Part shown: piece by piece, positions 16,530 through 26,109 of the stretch
How the letters are laid out: each line of letters begins with the position of its first letter
Position numbering within the stretch: the stretch's first letter is position 1
Source: JAHEIJ01 sp040235565
GTDB taxonomy: Bacteria > Pseudomonadota > Gammaproteobacteria > UBA6429 > Thiohalophilaceae
Direction: 5' to 3'
NCBI GenBank assembly: GCA_040235565.1
Contig: JBECLA010000135.1
Location: 50,778-114,777 of the forward strand
Length of the DNA: 64,000 nt
Position numbers and translations under genes: made by a program
The notes under the pieces: generated by a model
Databases searched by the model: none
Seen by the model: only the letters and a program-made list of their open reading frames with translations
What the model was told of the DNA's origin: nothing

Positions 16530-18527
16530 TTATTGTTTGTTGTGATACAGCATATATTTGGCGGTCTCGTGGATCGCGGTGGTCAGTTCTTCCATCCGGC
16601 GTGCCACCGCCGGTTGTTGTTGCAGAACGTCGCGCCCGGCACCATTGGCGGTGGTATCGAGCAGCAGCTTTTTGCTGCCGTCAGCGTTCATGCGGAAATA
16701 GTAGTTTTCACCGATCAGGCCGATTTCCGGGATGTGGCGGTGGGTGAAGGTAAAGGCAAAGCGGCGATCAGCAAACCCGGGATCGCGCAGATCCCGTCCC
16801 AGGGTGGTATTGGTATAGCCGGCGGGCGCGGCCAGGCCGGCAATGATCGGCAACAAATCCACTTCGCTGGCGGGTTTGGTATCCACCCGGGGCTCGGTGA
16901 TCAGGCGGGGTGCATAAAAGACTAAAGGCGTATGGAAGCCGGTCAGGATGTAATCGGACTCAAATTGGGGCGTGTGCGCGCCGCCATAACCGGTGATGCC
17001 ATGATCGCCGTAGAATATGAAGATGGTGTTATCAAAATAGCCTTCCTGCCGGGCCAGTTGCATGAAGTAGCCGATACTGTGATCCATGAAGCGAAACGAG
17101 TTCAATTCTCCGTTGGAACTGAAGCCGGCGTCTTTTAGCAACTTGTCCTCATAGTGCACCCGTTCAAATCCATGATTGTCTTCCGGAATGGTATAGGGGC
17201 GATGGTTACCGGAGGTCTGAATGATGGCGAAGAAGGGTTTGTCCTGCTGCCGCAACACCTGATCCGCTTCCTTGAACAGGTCCAGGTCTGATATGCCCCA
17301 GACATCGATGCGGGGAGAAGCGTAGCTGCCTTCCTCATACACATGCAGGTTGGGGATATTGTATTGCAATACGCCCCGAATATTGCCCCAGTTGGCACTG
17401 CCACCGAGGAAGTAGAATTTTTCATAGCCTTCAAACGCATTGATTATCACGTGTTGATCGACTACCAGCGGGTTGCGGGAGGAGGTCTTGTTTGTTTCGA
17501 TATCCGGCAGGCCGGTGATCGCGCAAAACACCGAACGGGCGGTACCCGTATGCGGGGTGTAGTAGCGACTGTACTGCAAACCTTGATTGGCGATGGCGTC
17601 GAAATGCGGTGTGGGATTGAGCGGATTGCCAAACAGACCACTTTTGTATGAAGCGAACGACTCGAGGAACACCATGACAATGTTGGGACGTTTGTCGGCA
17701 TAGGTACCAGGGGCGGTAACCTCACGCCGGTAATTGAGGCTGTCGATATCCTTGTCGCTGACCCCAAGATAATCCGCCATCAGTTGATAGGATTGCCGGG
17801 TTTTTTCACGATTGAAGGTGATGTTTTTGTTTTTCAGGGTATTGAAAAAATACAGCACCGGATTGACGGTAACGGCAGGCGCAAAGGTATGGGGTACGAC
17901 AAACGCGTCGCTCCAGCGTAGCGGGTAATAGGAGATTTTGCCGTAGATGCCTAACAGGACCAGAAAGGCGCAGCCGGCAATGACACCGGTCTTTTTCCAA
18001 CCGTGAAAGTGGGGATTGGCATAGGTTGCCGCACGCCAGAGTAAATGATGCAGGTACCAGATGTAGGCGCTGATAATTGCCGCTATCAGCAACAACAACC
18101 AGATAACCGGATAGGTCTCCCATACCATCTGCATCGAGGTTGACAGATTGTAGGCGAAGCGCAGCACCGTGGCATTCATCGGCGTTTGCAGGTAGGCATA
18201 ATATCCGAAGTGCATGAAATAAAATATCAGTACGCCGGCAAATGCCAGACCCAGATAGCCAAACCAGATATTGCGCATCAAGCGCGTCTCAAACGGACTG
18301 AGTCGTCGCAGGCCACCCAGAATGAACAGGGGCAAAGTCATCAACAAGACCAGCCGCAGGTCATATTTCAGACCGAGATATAAACTGTAAAACAGATCTT
18401 CCAGCGGAATCGGATCGCCGGGGTTCTTGAAGTATCCCCAGAAGGCCACCCGAAACAGACTGAACAGTACCAGGTTGAGTAACACCAGGTTCAACAGGAA
18501 ATGCAGGAGACGGGGTAGTTTTTGCAT
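16530..18527 (-). CDS. LTA-synthase-like inner-membrane sulfatase/phosphoglycerol transferase
   Basis: The 665-residue protein has five or so transmembrane helices in its first 200 residues, then a periplasmic sulfatase/alkaline-phosphatase domain (PF00884 type). It contains NIVMVFLESFASYKSG (metal-binding Glu), HTGTARSVF with the probable catalytic Thr, and YGDHGITG. In Gram-negatives such proteins (OpgB, EptA relatives and LtaS-like) transfer phosphoglycerol or phosphoethanolamine to glycans or lipids. ATG 18527 is chosen; a TTG at 18590 would add 21 residues and has no ribosome site. It diverges from the phosphoesterase gene at 18648. Confidence 0.8.
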   Translation of the reverse strand: MQKLPRLLHFLLNLVLLNLVLFSLFRVAFWGYFKNPGDPIPLEDLFYSLYLGLKYDLRLVLLMTLPLFILGGLRRLSPFETRLMRNIWFGYLGLAFAGVLIFYFMHFGYYAYLQTPMNATVLRFAYNLSTSMQMVWETYPVIWLLLLIAAIISAYIWYLHHLLWRAATYANPHFHGWKKTGVIAGCAFLVLLGIYGKISYYPLRWSDAFVVPHTFAPAVTVNPVLYFFNTLKNKNITFNREKTRQSYQLMADYLGVSDKDIDSLNYRREVTAPGTYADKRPNIVMVFLESFASYKSGLFGNPLNPTPHFDAIANQGLQYSRYYTPHTGTARSVFCAITGLPDIETNKTSSRNPLVVDQHVIINAFEGYEKFYFLGGSANWGNIRGVLQYNIPNLHVYEEGSYASPRIDVWGISDLDLFKEADQVLRQQDKPFFAIIQTSGNHRPYTIPEDNHGFERVHYEDKLLKDAGFSSNGELNSFRFMDHSIGYFMQLARQEGYFDNTIFIFYGDHGITGYGGAHTPQFESDYILTGFHTPLVFYAPRLITEPRVDTKPASEVDLLPIIAGLAAPAGYTNTTLGRDLRDPGFADRRFAFTFTHRHIPEIGLIGENYYFRMNADGSKKLLLDTTANGAGRDVLQQQPAVARRMEELTTAIHETAKYMLYHNKQ

Positions 18528-18647
18528 GCGAACGGTCTTGTGGTTGGGTTCCAAAGCAGCTGTATATTCTAAAGGTGCATAGTGTCGCAAAAAAAGACCT
18601 GCCTGTTGTGATAAAGTTTCCCAAAGAAGTATTTAGGCCATACCAGC

Positions 18648-20057
18648 ATGTCTGATTCCAAGCAGTTTTCCAAATCCATCGGCTTGTTTTCCCCTCGCTG
18701 GCGCTGGCTGTTTTATCTGGCGGGAAGTTTACTGCTGCTGGTGGTGTTATATGGCCTCGGCCGGCTCGGTCACGTGGCTCTGGGCAGTTTTTACAGCGGC
18801 GAGCGTGGCCCCTATCTGCAACAACCGTCAGCCACGGCAATGACACTGCGTTGGCAAACGATAGCCGCGGAAATTGGCGTGGTGCGTTATGGCTACGAAC
18901 CGGATCAGCTCAACTGGCGACAACAAGAGTCCCGGGCGGGGGAAGAGCATGAAGTTCGCCTGACCGGGTTACGGCCGGCAACCCGTTACTATTATGCCAT
19001 TGGCACGACGGCAATAACCCGTTATGCCGGAGAGAATTACTGGTTTACCACGCCACCCCCGAGTGGCCAGTCGCGCGCAACACGGTTTGTCGTTCTGGGT
19101 GATCCCGGCTATCCTAATCCCGGACAAGTGGCCGTACGTGATGCCATACAGGACTGGTTAGACGCAAACCCACGCGCCGGGCGTTCGGCATTTGATCTCT
19201 TGCTCACCACCGGTGACAACGCCTACCGCTCCGGAACCAATGAACAATTCCAGGCGGGTTTTTTTGCGCCCTATGCTAACTGGTTGCGTAATGTGCCGGT
19301 GTGGCCGGTATACGGCAATCATGATGCCCGTCGCTGGGCATTTTTTGATCTGTTCAGTTTTCCGTCAAGCGCTGAAAGCGGCGGTCTGCCATCTGGTACG
19401 GAACATTATTATGCGTTTGATTTCGGCCAGGTCCATTTTGTCATTCTCGACACGCAGGCCAGTAGCATGCACGCCGGTGCCGCGATGTTACGCTGGCTGG
19501 AAAAGGATCTGGCCGGGAGTCAGCAACCGTGGGTGATCGTCGCGTTTCATCATCCGCCCTATACTCATGGTTCACACAATTCTGACAGTCGTGCCGACAG
19601 TAGCGGACGGATGTTTGAAGTACGACAACAGGTTGTGCCGTTGCTGGAGAAAGCCGGTGTGGATCTGGTGTTAAGCGGCCACAGTCACATGTATGAGCGC
19701 TCCCACCTTCTGGGATGTCATTACGGCACGTCAGATACCCTGGAAACAACCATGTGGCAGCAACCACGCAGAACAAATCTGCAGTTCCATTACACCAAAC
19801 CTGCCGCGGGCAGAGTGGCACACCAGGGCACCATTTATGCCGTGGTCGGTTCTTCCTCCAAAGTGGATAACGGGCCGCTGGATCATCCGGTTATGGCGGT
19901 ATCGCACAGACAACGCGGGGCGCTGATGGTCGATATCACCGGTTCACAATTGACAGGGCGTTTTATCACTGACCACGGCCAAATTGCAGACCAGTTTGTT
20001 ATTGTTAAAGGCGACAGCGATGCTGCCGCCTTGCAATGTACCAGCAACAATAAATAA
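18648..20057 (+). CDS. Membrane-anchored metallophosphoesterase, purple-acid-phosphatase type
   Basis: The 469-residue protein has one N-terminal transmembrane anchor (about residues 20-40), a fibronectin-like N-terminal domain (roughly 50-135, with QQPSATAMTLRWQT and LTGLRPATRYYYAIGT) and a calcineurin-like phosphoesterase domain. The dinuclear metal motifs are all present: LGDPGY, TGDNAY, YGNHD, FHHPPY and SGHSHMYER. It probably acts in the periplasm. The substrate is unknown. It diverges from the sulfatase gene 120 bases away and the two may share an envelope role. Confidence 0.86.
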   Translation: MSDSKQFSKSIGLFSPRWRWLFYLAGSLLLLVVLYGLGRLGHVALGSFYSGERGPYLQQPSATAMTLRWQTIAAEIGVVRYGYEPDQLNWRQQESRAGEEHEVRLTGLRPATRYYYAIGTTAITRYAGENYWFTTPPPSGQSRATRFVVLGDPGYPNPGQVAVRDAIQDWLDANPRAGRSAFDLLLTTGDNAYRSGTNEQFQAGFFAPYANWLRNVPVWPVYGNHDARRWAFFDLFSFPSSAESGGLPSGTEHYYAFDFGQVHFVILDTQASSMHAGAAMLRWLEKDLAGSQQPWVIVAFHHPPYTHGSHNSDSRADSSGRMFEVRQQVVPLLEKAGVDLVLSGHSHMYERSHLLGCHYGTSDTLETTMWQQPRRTNLQFHYTKPAAGRVAHQGTIYAVVGSSSKVDNGPLDHPVMAVSHRQRGALMVDITGSQLTGRFITDHGQIADQFVIVKGDSDAAALQCTSNNK

Positions 20058-20072
20058 GGGACGGATTTAACG

Positions 20073-20537
20073 ATGAACAGGAAATGGCAGGTATATCTGT
20101 CGGGTGAAATCCATACCGACTGGCGTGAACGTATCCAGCAGGGTGCGCAGGCAGCAGAATTAGATACCGTGTTTCTCGCGCCGGTAACGGATCATGCCAG
20201 GAGTGACGATTGCGGTGTGGATATCCTCGGGCCGGAGGAGAATAAGTTCTGGCATGATCATAAAGGGGCGAAGATCAATGCCATTCGCACCCGCACCCTG
20301 ATCGAATCAGCTGACCTGGTGGTCGTTCGTTTCGGTGACAAGTACCGGCAGTGGAACGCGGCCTTCGATGCAGGTTTTGCCGCAGCGTTGGGGAAACCGA
20401 TTATTACATTACATGACCCGGACCTGACCCATGCACTCAAAGAAGTAGATGGCGTCGCGCAAGCGGTGTGTCAGACTCCAGAGCAGGTTGTGGAAATTCT
20501 GAAGTATGTGATCCTGCAGACCTGGCAAATGGAATAG
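20073..20537 (+). CDS. YtoQ family protein
   Basis: The 154-residue protein resembles B. subtilis YtoQ: QVYLSGEIHTDWRERI, HARSDDCGVDILG, INAIRTRTLIESADLVVVRFGD, and QWNAAFDAGFAAALGKPIITL. The arrangement is like nucleoside 2-deoxyribosyltransferase-type folds (AxxG at the start, AD before a strand, and AG in the helix after). The function is unknown. It starts 16 bases after the phosphoesterase stop and is followed by a terminator, so it is probably the second gene of that unit. Confidence 0.75.
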   Translation: MNRKWQVYLSGEIHTDWRERIQQGAQAAELDTVFLAPVTDHARSDDCGVDILGPEENKFWHDHKGAKINAIRTRTLIESADLVVVRFGDKYRQWNAAFDAGFAAALGKPIITLHDPDLTHALKEVDGVAQAVCQTPEQVVEILKYVILQTWQME

Positions 20538-20588
20538 TGTGACTACCGTAACATATCTTGCGACTGTTTGAACCAAACCAGCTATAAC

Positions 20589-20613
20589 AAGCCCATCATA
20601 GTGGGCTTTATTT
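20589..20613 (+). terminator. Terminator after the ytoQ-like gene
   Basis: A 7-bp stem AAGCCCA (20589-20595)/TGGGCTT (20602-20608) is followed by TATTTAT, about 50 bases after the stop codon at 20537. The T tract is interrupted, so strength is moderate. Confidence 0.7.
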
Positions 20614-20713
20614 ATGGCATAGCTTCCAAATATCCCCGTTGCCCAGTTAGACTATTTCAAGTTTTGAAGGGAAAACGCAGTGCTTAACTTTGTTTGTGGT
20701 AATAGATCGGTGG

Positions 20714-22408
20714 ATGAATAGTATGCCTTTCTTTGCTCATATTTTTACCGAGGTAGCCGTGGTGTTGGCTATGGCTTCATTGGTTGGCGCCATTTGCCTC
20801 TGGTTACGCCAACCCTTGATTTCGGCATTTATTCTGGTTGGGGTATTGGTGGGGCCGGTGGGGCTCGACTGGGTGCATGCGCATGATCAGGTGGAATTGT
20901 TTGCCGAACTGGGTGTTAGTGTCTTGTTGTTTGTCGTTGGGCTGAAGCTGGATCCCGGCTTGATTCGTTCGGTTGGGATGGTGTCGGTGGTTACCGCTTT
21001 AGGTCAGATCGGGATTACCGCGGGATTGGGATATGGCCTGGCCTTGCTGCTTGGTTTGGATTTCTTTTCGGCATTCTATGTAGCCGCCGCACTGACATTT
21101 TCCAGCACGATCATTATCGTCAAGTTATTGTCAGATAAACGTGAAATCGACGCACTGCATGGTCGCATCGCACTGGGTATCCTGATCGTGCAGGATATCG
21201 TGGTAGTGCTACTCATGTTGGTGCTCGGCGCCTATGGCGGTGAAGTTTCGGAAGCCGGACTCGCTTTGGAAGTCCTGGAGGTGCTTGCCAAGGGTAGCGG
21301 CTTCCTGTTCCTGGTGGGATTGCTAACCCGGTTTGTACTGCCGCTATTACTCAATTCAATCGCCAGGTCGACAGAGTTAATCGTTTTGTTTGCCATTGCC
21401 TGGGCCATTGGCCTGGCTGCGCTGGGAGTGGTATTGGGTTTCAGTCAGGAAGTTGGTGCCCTGGTGGCCGGTGTTTCACTTGCGGCCACACCATACCGTG
21501 CTGCAATTGCAGCTCGATTGGTTACGCTACGCGATTTTTTATTACTGTTCTTTTTTATCGAACTTGGTGTAAATATCGATGTAGCCCATCTGGCCACCGC
21601 GGTTGTTCCTGCGATTGTGCTGTCCTTGTTTGTGCTTATCGGTAAACCGCTCATGGTGATGGTATTGATGAGTCGTATGGGTTATGTCAGGCAAACCAGT
21701 ACCATGACCGGTCTTACCCTGGGCCAAATCAGTGAATTTTCCTTCATTCTGGCGGCATTGGGATTAACGATGGGGCATATTGGCAAAGAAACAGTCGGGC
21801 TGATTACTCTCATTGGTTTTATCACTATCGGGATATCGACCTATATGATTCTGTATTCTTATCGGATTGCCAATTGGTTATCTCCGGTCACGGGAATATT
21901 TGAACGCGCAATACCTCATCCGGAAGAAAAGCTGGGGAATAGTGCAACGCAACAAGCTGTCGATGTTGTCATTTTTGGCCTGGGTCGGTATGGCAGAAAC
22001 ATCGCACGGGAATTGCGCGATCGCGGATACCGTGTGCTTGGTGTTGACTTTGATCCGGAAGTTGTCGGCTTTTGGCATAAGCAGGGATTGCCTACCCTCT
22101 ATGGTGATTCAGAGGATCCTGAATTGTTTCATTCGATTCCGCTTGCTCGGGCAAAATGGGTCATTAACACTATTCGTGGTCGAGACCAATGCCTGGTGCT
22201 TTTGCATACACTCAAACAACACGACTTTAAGGGACGAATCGCACTTACCGCACATAGTGCGAACGATAAAGAAGCTTTGGTGAATGCAGGGGCGGATCTC
22301 GTGTTATTGCCGTTTCGCGATGCAGCGCGCGAAGCAGCTGATCTGTTACAAGAAGATTGGGAGAAAACACTGACCCGGGAAGGAACAGAAGCAGGGGACA
22401 GGGAATAA
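20714..22408 (+). CDS. Kef-type (CPA2) cation:proton antiporter with TrkA-N domain
   Basis: The 564-residue protein has 12 or so membrane helices (residues about 1-385) of the Na+/H+ exchanger family, then a cytoplasmic Rossmann domain (VVIFGLGRYGRNIAREL, an NAD-binding GxGxxG) of TrkA-N/RCK type. It likely exchanges K+ or Na+ for protons and is gated by nucleotide, as in KefB/KefC. ATG 20714 is shown; ATG 20723, with GGTGGA eight bases ahead, is equally good. No KefF/KefG-like ancillary gene is beside it. The unit seems monocistronic. Confidence 0.88.
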   Translation: MNSMPFFAHIFTEVAVVLAMASLVGAICLWLRQPLISAFILVGVLVGPVGLDWVHAHDQVELFAELGVSVLLFVVGLKLDPGLIRSVGMVSVVTALGQIGITAGLGYGLALLLGLDFFSAFYVAAALTFSSTIIIVKLLSDKREIDALHGRIALGILIVQDIVVVLLMLVLGAYGGEVSEAGLALEVLEVLAKGSGFLFLVGLLTRFVLPLLLNSIARSTELIVLFAIAWAIGLAALGVVLGFSQEVGALVAGVSLAATPYRAAIAARLVTLRDFLLLFFFIELGVNIDVAHLATAVVPAIVLSLFVLIGKPLMVMVLMSRMGYVRQTSTMTGLTLGQISEFSFILAALGLTMGHIGKETVGLITLIGFITIGISTYMILYSYRIANWLSPVTGIFERAIPHPEEKLGNSATQQAVDVVIFGLGRYGRNIARELRDRGYRVLGVDFDPEVVGFWHKQGLPTLYGDSEDPELFHSIPLARAKWVINTIRGRDQCLVLLHTLKQHDFKGRIALTAHSANDKEALVNAGADLVLLPFRDAAREAADLLQEDWEKTLTREGTEAGDRE

Positions 22409-22512
22409 AGATTCCCGTGGCCAAGCTCCATGCCACCACGGAAATCATGATGTCCTTATCAACCCCCACATCCTTGTTGAAGTAACTATAGGTAAATCCC
22501 GGGCAGGTTGTC

Positions 22513-22553
22513 TGTAGGACAATGCAGTGATCTTGTGTAGGACAATTCTTACA
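22513..22553 (+). promoter_or_regulatory. Tandem TGTAGGA-type regulator sites with a possible promoter
   Basis: TGTAGGACAAT occurs twice, at 22513-22523 and 22536-22546. The second copy extends to an inverted repeat, TGTAGGA-CAAT-TCTTACA (22536-22553), the kind of half-site bound by LuxR/FixJ-family response regulators such as EvgA. A TATAAT box at 22564-22569 lies just downstream, with GACAAT at 22541-22546 as a poor -35, so activation from these sites is plausible. The region lies between two genes that converge, where a promoter is not expected. Confidence 0.5.
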
Positions 22554-22575
22554 ACTGTCTGAATATAATAAATTT

Positions 22576-22660
22576 GAAATTCGAGGCCGGTTAAACATCG
22601 CGATCTGAATTCGGTGGTTGAAGTTGATGATCGGCAATGCTGGCTCCGGAAACCGGCCCC
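22576..22660 (+). ncRNA. Candidate small RNA closed by an 8-bp stem
   Basis: About nine bases after the predicted start implied by TATAAT (22564-22569), GGCCGGTT (22585-22592) is matched by AACCGGCC (22651-22658), a perfect 8-bp closing stem around 58 bases. No reading frame with a ribosome site was seen. No T run follows the stem, so the 3' end is not defined. The RNA would run toward the 3' end of the gene at 22679-23254, antisense to it. It may equally be a chance repeat. Confidence 0.3.
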
Positions 22661-22678
22661 TGCAACCGTCCCTGATGG

Positions 22679-23254
22679 TTATGGTAATGAAGGAGGAAAG
22701 TCCTGCTGCCAGGTGTCTGTAGAGTCAGGGGGTCTGGGAGTCTTGGAATTTTTGTTGAGGATAAGATTTGTCCGTACGACGATTTCTGCGGCAATGGAGG
22801 CAACACTACTCATCCGGGAAGCGGAAGTGATGGCATTAACTCCCTGCAGTTTGTATTGAGCGTTACCGGATGTCGTCAGGACAACGACTTTTTCAAGCTT
22901 TCTGTCCTTTTCAAACCAGGTTTTGACAACCGGCGGTGGAGCCCAGTTTTCCCAGGTGTGGATGATGATAACCGCATCCCAGTCCTGTTCATTGATACAA
23001 TCCAGTTCAATAATATCAATCACCTTGATAAAGACCTGCTGGAGCCTGAGTTGTCTGAGCGTTTCCAGCAGCACAGCGTTTTTAAACTCACTCAACTGGG
23101 TGGCGATGACTATTTTGTGTTCGAGTGCCGGCGAATTGATTTCAAAGGATTTGAGAGTATCAGTCGGATAACGCGGTTCGTAAAATATGAAGAAGGCTAC
23201 TGAAATCAGTATAATCGCCACAACACCAGTGTTGTATCTGGTCAATATCGCCAT
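22679..23254 (-). CDS. Membrane-anchored protein of unknown function
   Basis: The 191-residue protein has an N-terminal transmembrane anchor (about residues 8-25) and a periplasmic or cytoplasmic domain alternating strands and helices (HKIVIATQLSEFK, WDAVIIIHTW, EKVVVLTTSG), which resembles a flavodoxin-like or response-receiver-type alpha/beta fold. No cofactor or catalytic motif was recognised. It starts 66 bases after the histidine kinase gene ends on the same strand, so it may be co-transcribed. Its function is unknown. Confidence 0.6.
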   Translation of the reverse strand: MAILTRYNTGVVAIILISVAFFIFYEPRYPTDTLKSFEINSPALEHKIVIATQLSEFKNAVLLETLRQLRLQQVFIKVIDIIELDCINEQDWDAVIIIHTWENWAPPPVVKTWFEKDRKLEKVVVLTTSGNAQYKLQGVNAITSASRMSSVASIAAEIVVRTNLILNKNSKTPRPPDSTDTWQQDFPPSLP

Positions 23255-23319
23255 AACGAGTCGACGATGCTCTTGTTGTTAGCAAGCGTTACAGGTATAT
23301 GGTAAGTATATCTTGGCAA

Positions 23320-25047
23320 TTATGCCTCAGCGGCAAAGTCGCAGCTCGGCATTTCAGGTAAGTCAAAATAAAATGTCGTGCCTTTCTTTTCATCGGTTGT
23401 GAAGCCGATTTGTCCATTGTGATGTTCAATAACGGCTTTGGCAATATTTAATCCCAGGCCGGCCCCGCTTGCGCCCCGGGTATTGGAGAAATCAGCCTGG
23501 GTGAATTTATCAAATAATTTGTCCTGGAAATCTTCTGGTATGCCTGGACCGTCATCATGTACAGATATGCGAACATTGTTCCCGTGACGGGCTACGCTGA
23601 GTTCAACGTTACCGCCTTTGGGAGAAAACTTGATCGCATTTGACACCAGGTTGTCCAGCACTTGCATTATGCGGTTACTGTCCGCATTAATGCAGGCGTC
23701 CAGTTGTTGCGTGATCGTCAATTTTACATCATATTGCTGGGCATAACCGTTGTTGTTGGTGACGGCTTTTTCAAGTAAAGGTATAACAGGAATATCGCTG
23801 AAGTGATATTCAAGCAGACCGGATTCAATTTTATCAATATCCAGAATGTCATTAATGATATGTAGCAAACGATCAGTATTGGCATCGGCGATTTTAATCA
23901 ATTCATTCATTTTATCAGGCGCTTTGCCGGTGGCACCACCAAGGATTAAGCCGAGGGCACCACGGATTGCGGTTAACGGAGTGCGTAATTCATGACTGAC
24001 AATGGAGACAAAATCGCGCTTCATTTGGTCAACTCGTACCCGTTCTGTTACGTCCTGGGCCAATGAGGCGATCCCGATTACCTCGCCGTTTTCGTCGACC
24101 AGGGGAGTATTAAACCATTCACATAAAATAGTGCGACCATCCTTGGTAATGTTGTCATTAATGTTATACAACCCGCCATCGTTGCGTTGGAGTTGACTGC
24201 GAATCGCTTTCACCCGGTTATGCATATATTTTGGCACGAGGAATTCGATTCCGTTCTTGCCCAGAGCCTCTTCCCGGCTATAACCAAAAATTTTCTGGGC
24301 CGCTTCATTCCATTCAGTGATATCGAGATTGTTGTTCCATTCAATGACTGCCAGCGGAGTGCGTTGCAGATGCAAACTGAGACGCTGTTGTGAGTCCCGA
24401 AGTTTACTTTCATGGGCAATAGCATCGATTCGTAAGGATATATTGGATATGGTTACCCGATTCATGCGAAGTGCATTGACAATCAACAGCGGAATGGAAA
24501 GGGCAATCATTACGCCCATGAGTATTGAGGTATATGTGTCACTGCTTAGTGTGAATTGAATGGCTAATGGTGAAAGAATCAGAATAATAAAGGTAACAAT
24601 GATATAGCGAAACGATGACAAAGTTGACACGGCCACTGCACTGACGACACTTAAAACAAAAGCCAGCATCAGTTGCCGTATCGGATCGTCTACCGGAAAG
24701 ATAAAAAATGCTGAACTTCCCCAGATCATGGCAGCAAGAAATGCCAGCCCGGAAAATTGCTGGGTCCATCTTGTAATACTGGGCAGAGTCTGGGGTAGTT
24801 TATGGTACCAGTGGGCATGGACACTGCGGAAAATTGAAACAATCCCCAGGGCGGTACACCAGCTTATCAGGACAGTGGTATTAATGACCGACCACATAAT
24901 CGCTATCAGAATGGCGATGCCCAGAAATGTCCCCAGCACGGAGCTGTGGAGGGCAACAGCCAACAGATTCGCCTGTTCGAGGAAGATCGTCTCTTGTCTT
25001 GCCGAAGCAGGTTGTTCAACTGCAGATATGGATGACCCGGTGTTCAC
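23320..25047 (-). CDS. PAS domain membrane sensor histidine kinase
   Basis: The 575-residue protein has about six transmembrane helices (roughly residues 32-195), a PAS domain (230-335, WNEAAQKIFGYSREEALG), a dimerisation/phosphotransfer domain with His352 in VSHELRTPLTAIRG, and an HATPase domain with N-box NRIMQVLDNLVSNA, G1 DDGPGIP and G2 GAGLGL. It lacks a receiver domain, and no response regulator gene lies in the window, so it is an orphan kinase. The ligand is unknown; the PAS sequence gives no clear heme or flavin residue. Start ATG 25047. Confidence 0.92.
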   Translation of the reverse strand: MNTGSSISAVEQPASARQETIFLEQANLLAVALHSSVLGTFLGIAILIAIMWSVINTTVLISWCTALGIVSIFRSVHAHWYHKLPQTLPSITRWTQQFSGLAFLAAMIWGSSAFFIFPVDDPIRQLMLAFVLSVVSAVAVSTLSSFRYIIVTFIILILSPLAIQFTLSSDTYTSILMGVMIALSIPLLIVNALRMNRVTISNISLRIDAIAHESKLRDSQQRLSLHLQRTPLAVIEWNNNLDITEWNEAAQKIFGYSREEALGKNGIEFLVPKYMHNRVKAIRSQLQRNDGGLYNINDNITKDGRTILCEWFNTPLVDENGEVIGIASLAQDVTERVRVDQMKRDFVSIVSHELRTPLTAIRGALGLILGGATGKAPDKMNELIKIADANTDRLLHIINDILDIDKIESGLLEYHFSDIPVIPLLEKAVTNNNGYAQQYDVKLTITQQLDACINADSNRIMQVLDNLVSNAIKFSPKGGNVELSVARHGNNVRISVHDDGPGIPEDFQDKLFDKFTQADFSNTRGASGAGLGLNIAKAVIEHHNGQIGFTTDEKKGTTFYFDLPEMPSCDFAAEA

Positions 25048-25242
25048 TACACTTTGTCCCTTTTGAGTCTGTGCTCAATTAGCTAAATAATAGCGGATCC
25101 GCCTGAAAAATAGTAAGTAATGACGAATTTCGGATTCAGGAGAGAGTGTTGACTGAATATTAATCTCTGTTTTTTATGTAATTATCGCGAAACCAATTTC
25201 ATTCACATCTGTCTCACCAATGAGGTAATCTGTGAGGTGGTC

Positions 25243-25992
25243 ATGCGGCTTGGGAATTTCCGGTTAGTAGGCGTCTTGTTGGTTCTCGTCAATGTTAACG
25301 TCGTGGCTGAAGAATTCAGCTATTCGAGTGGGCCGCAAAAAACCGTCCTGATTGAGTTGTATACTTCTGAAGGCTGCAACAGTTGTCCACCGGCAGAAGA
25401 ATATCTAAATAGCCTGAAGCAGCATGAAGATCTTTGGCGGGTCTATATTCCGGTCGCCTTTCATGTTAACTACTGGGACTATATTGGCTGGGTTGATCCC
25501 TATGCTGATGCCGCGCATGGCAAACGCCAATCCTGGTATGCGCAGCAGCGCAACCTGCGCACCGTGTATACCCCGGCTTTCGTGGTCAATGGCAAGGCAT
25601 GGCGTCCCGGCTGGATCAACCGTCAGTTGCCCGAAAGTAATGAGTCTGCGGGTGAACTCAAAGTCGATATCACAGGCCAGCAACTGACGGCCAGGTATCA
25701 GCCATTGCAGCCCGTTGCCGGGAAGTTAACGCTAAATATTGCCGTTCTCGGCATGGGTTTAACCAGCCATATCAAGGCAGGAGAAAACAAAGGTCGTACC
25801 GCCCGCCATGAATTTGTCGTGATCGGCTACAAAACCCTCGTTGCCAACAACGGGTTTTGGTCGACCCGGTTACCGGCACTGCTTAATAAAGAGGCCACGC
25901 AACACGCGCTGGCGGTATGGGTGAGCCAGCTGAACGATCCCTCGCCGCTACAGGCAGTCGGTGGTCTGTTATCTCCAGTATCGACAAAGTAA
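25243..25992 (+). CDS. DUF1223 thioredoxin-like secreted protein
   Basis: The 249-residue product has a signal peptide (cleavage near VVAE) and the DUF1223 pattern: VLIELYTSEGCNSCPPAE with a CxxC, VAFHVNYWDYIGWVDPYA, then VYTPAFVVNG. The fold is expected to be thioredoxin-like. ATG 25243 follows GAGG by five bases; a GTG at 25237 is also in frame. It is not clearly in an operon with the ABC genes, which begin 117 bases later. Function unknown, probably periplasmic. Confidence 0.8.
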   Translation: MRLGNFRLVGVLLVLVNVNVVAEEFSYSSGPQKTVLIELYTSEGCNSCPPAEEYLNSLKQHEDLWRVYIPVAFHVNYWDYIGWVDPYADAAHGKRQSWYAQQRNLRTVYTPAFVVNGKAWRPGWINRQLPESNESAGELKVDITGQQLTARYQPLQPVAGKLTLNIAVLGMGLTSHIKAGENKGRTARHEFVVIGYKTLVANNGFWSTRLPALLNKEATQHALAVWVSQLNDPSPLQAVGGLLSPVSTK

Positions 25993-26109
25993 TTTCCTGA
26001 ATTAAATCTCCTGCAGGCGGGGAGGCTGAGATTGCATATTTTGCCTGTTTTGAGTGGGTATGTTATTTGTAGCAGAACTCACCGATAATTCTGATTGGGT
26101 ATCGTTAAC

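Noticed and set aside
15319..16545. Long open frame of 408 codons on the plus strand
   Set aside because: It is antisense to purD, which matches its family end to end; the antisense protein is rich in His, Gly and Arg as expected for a shadow frame.
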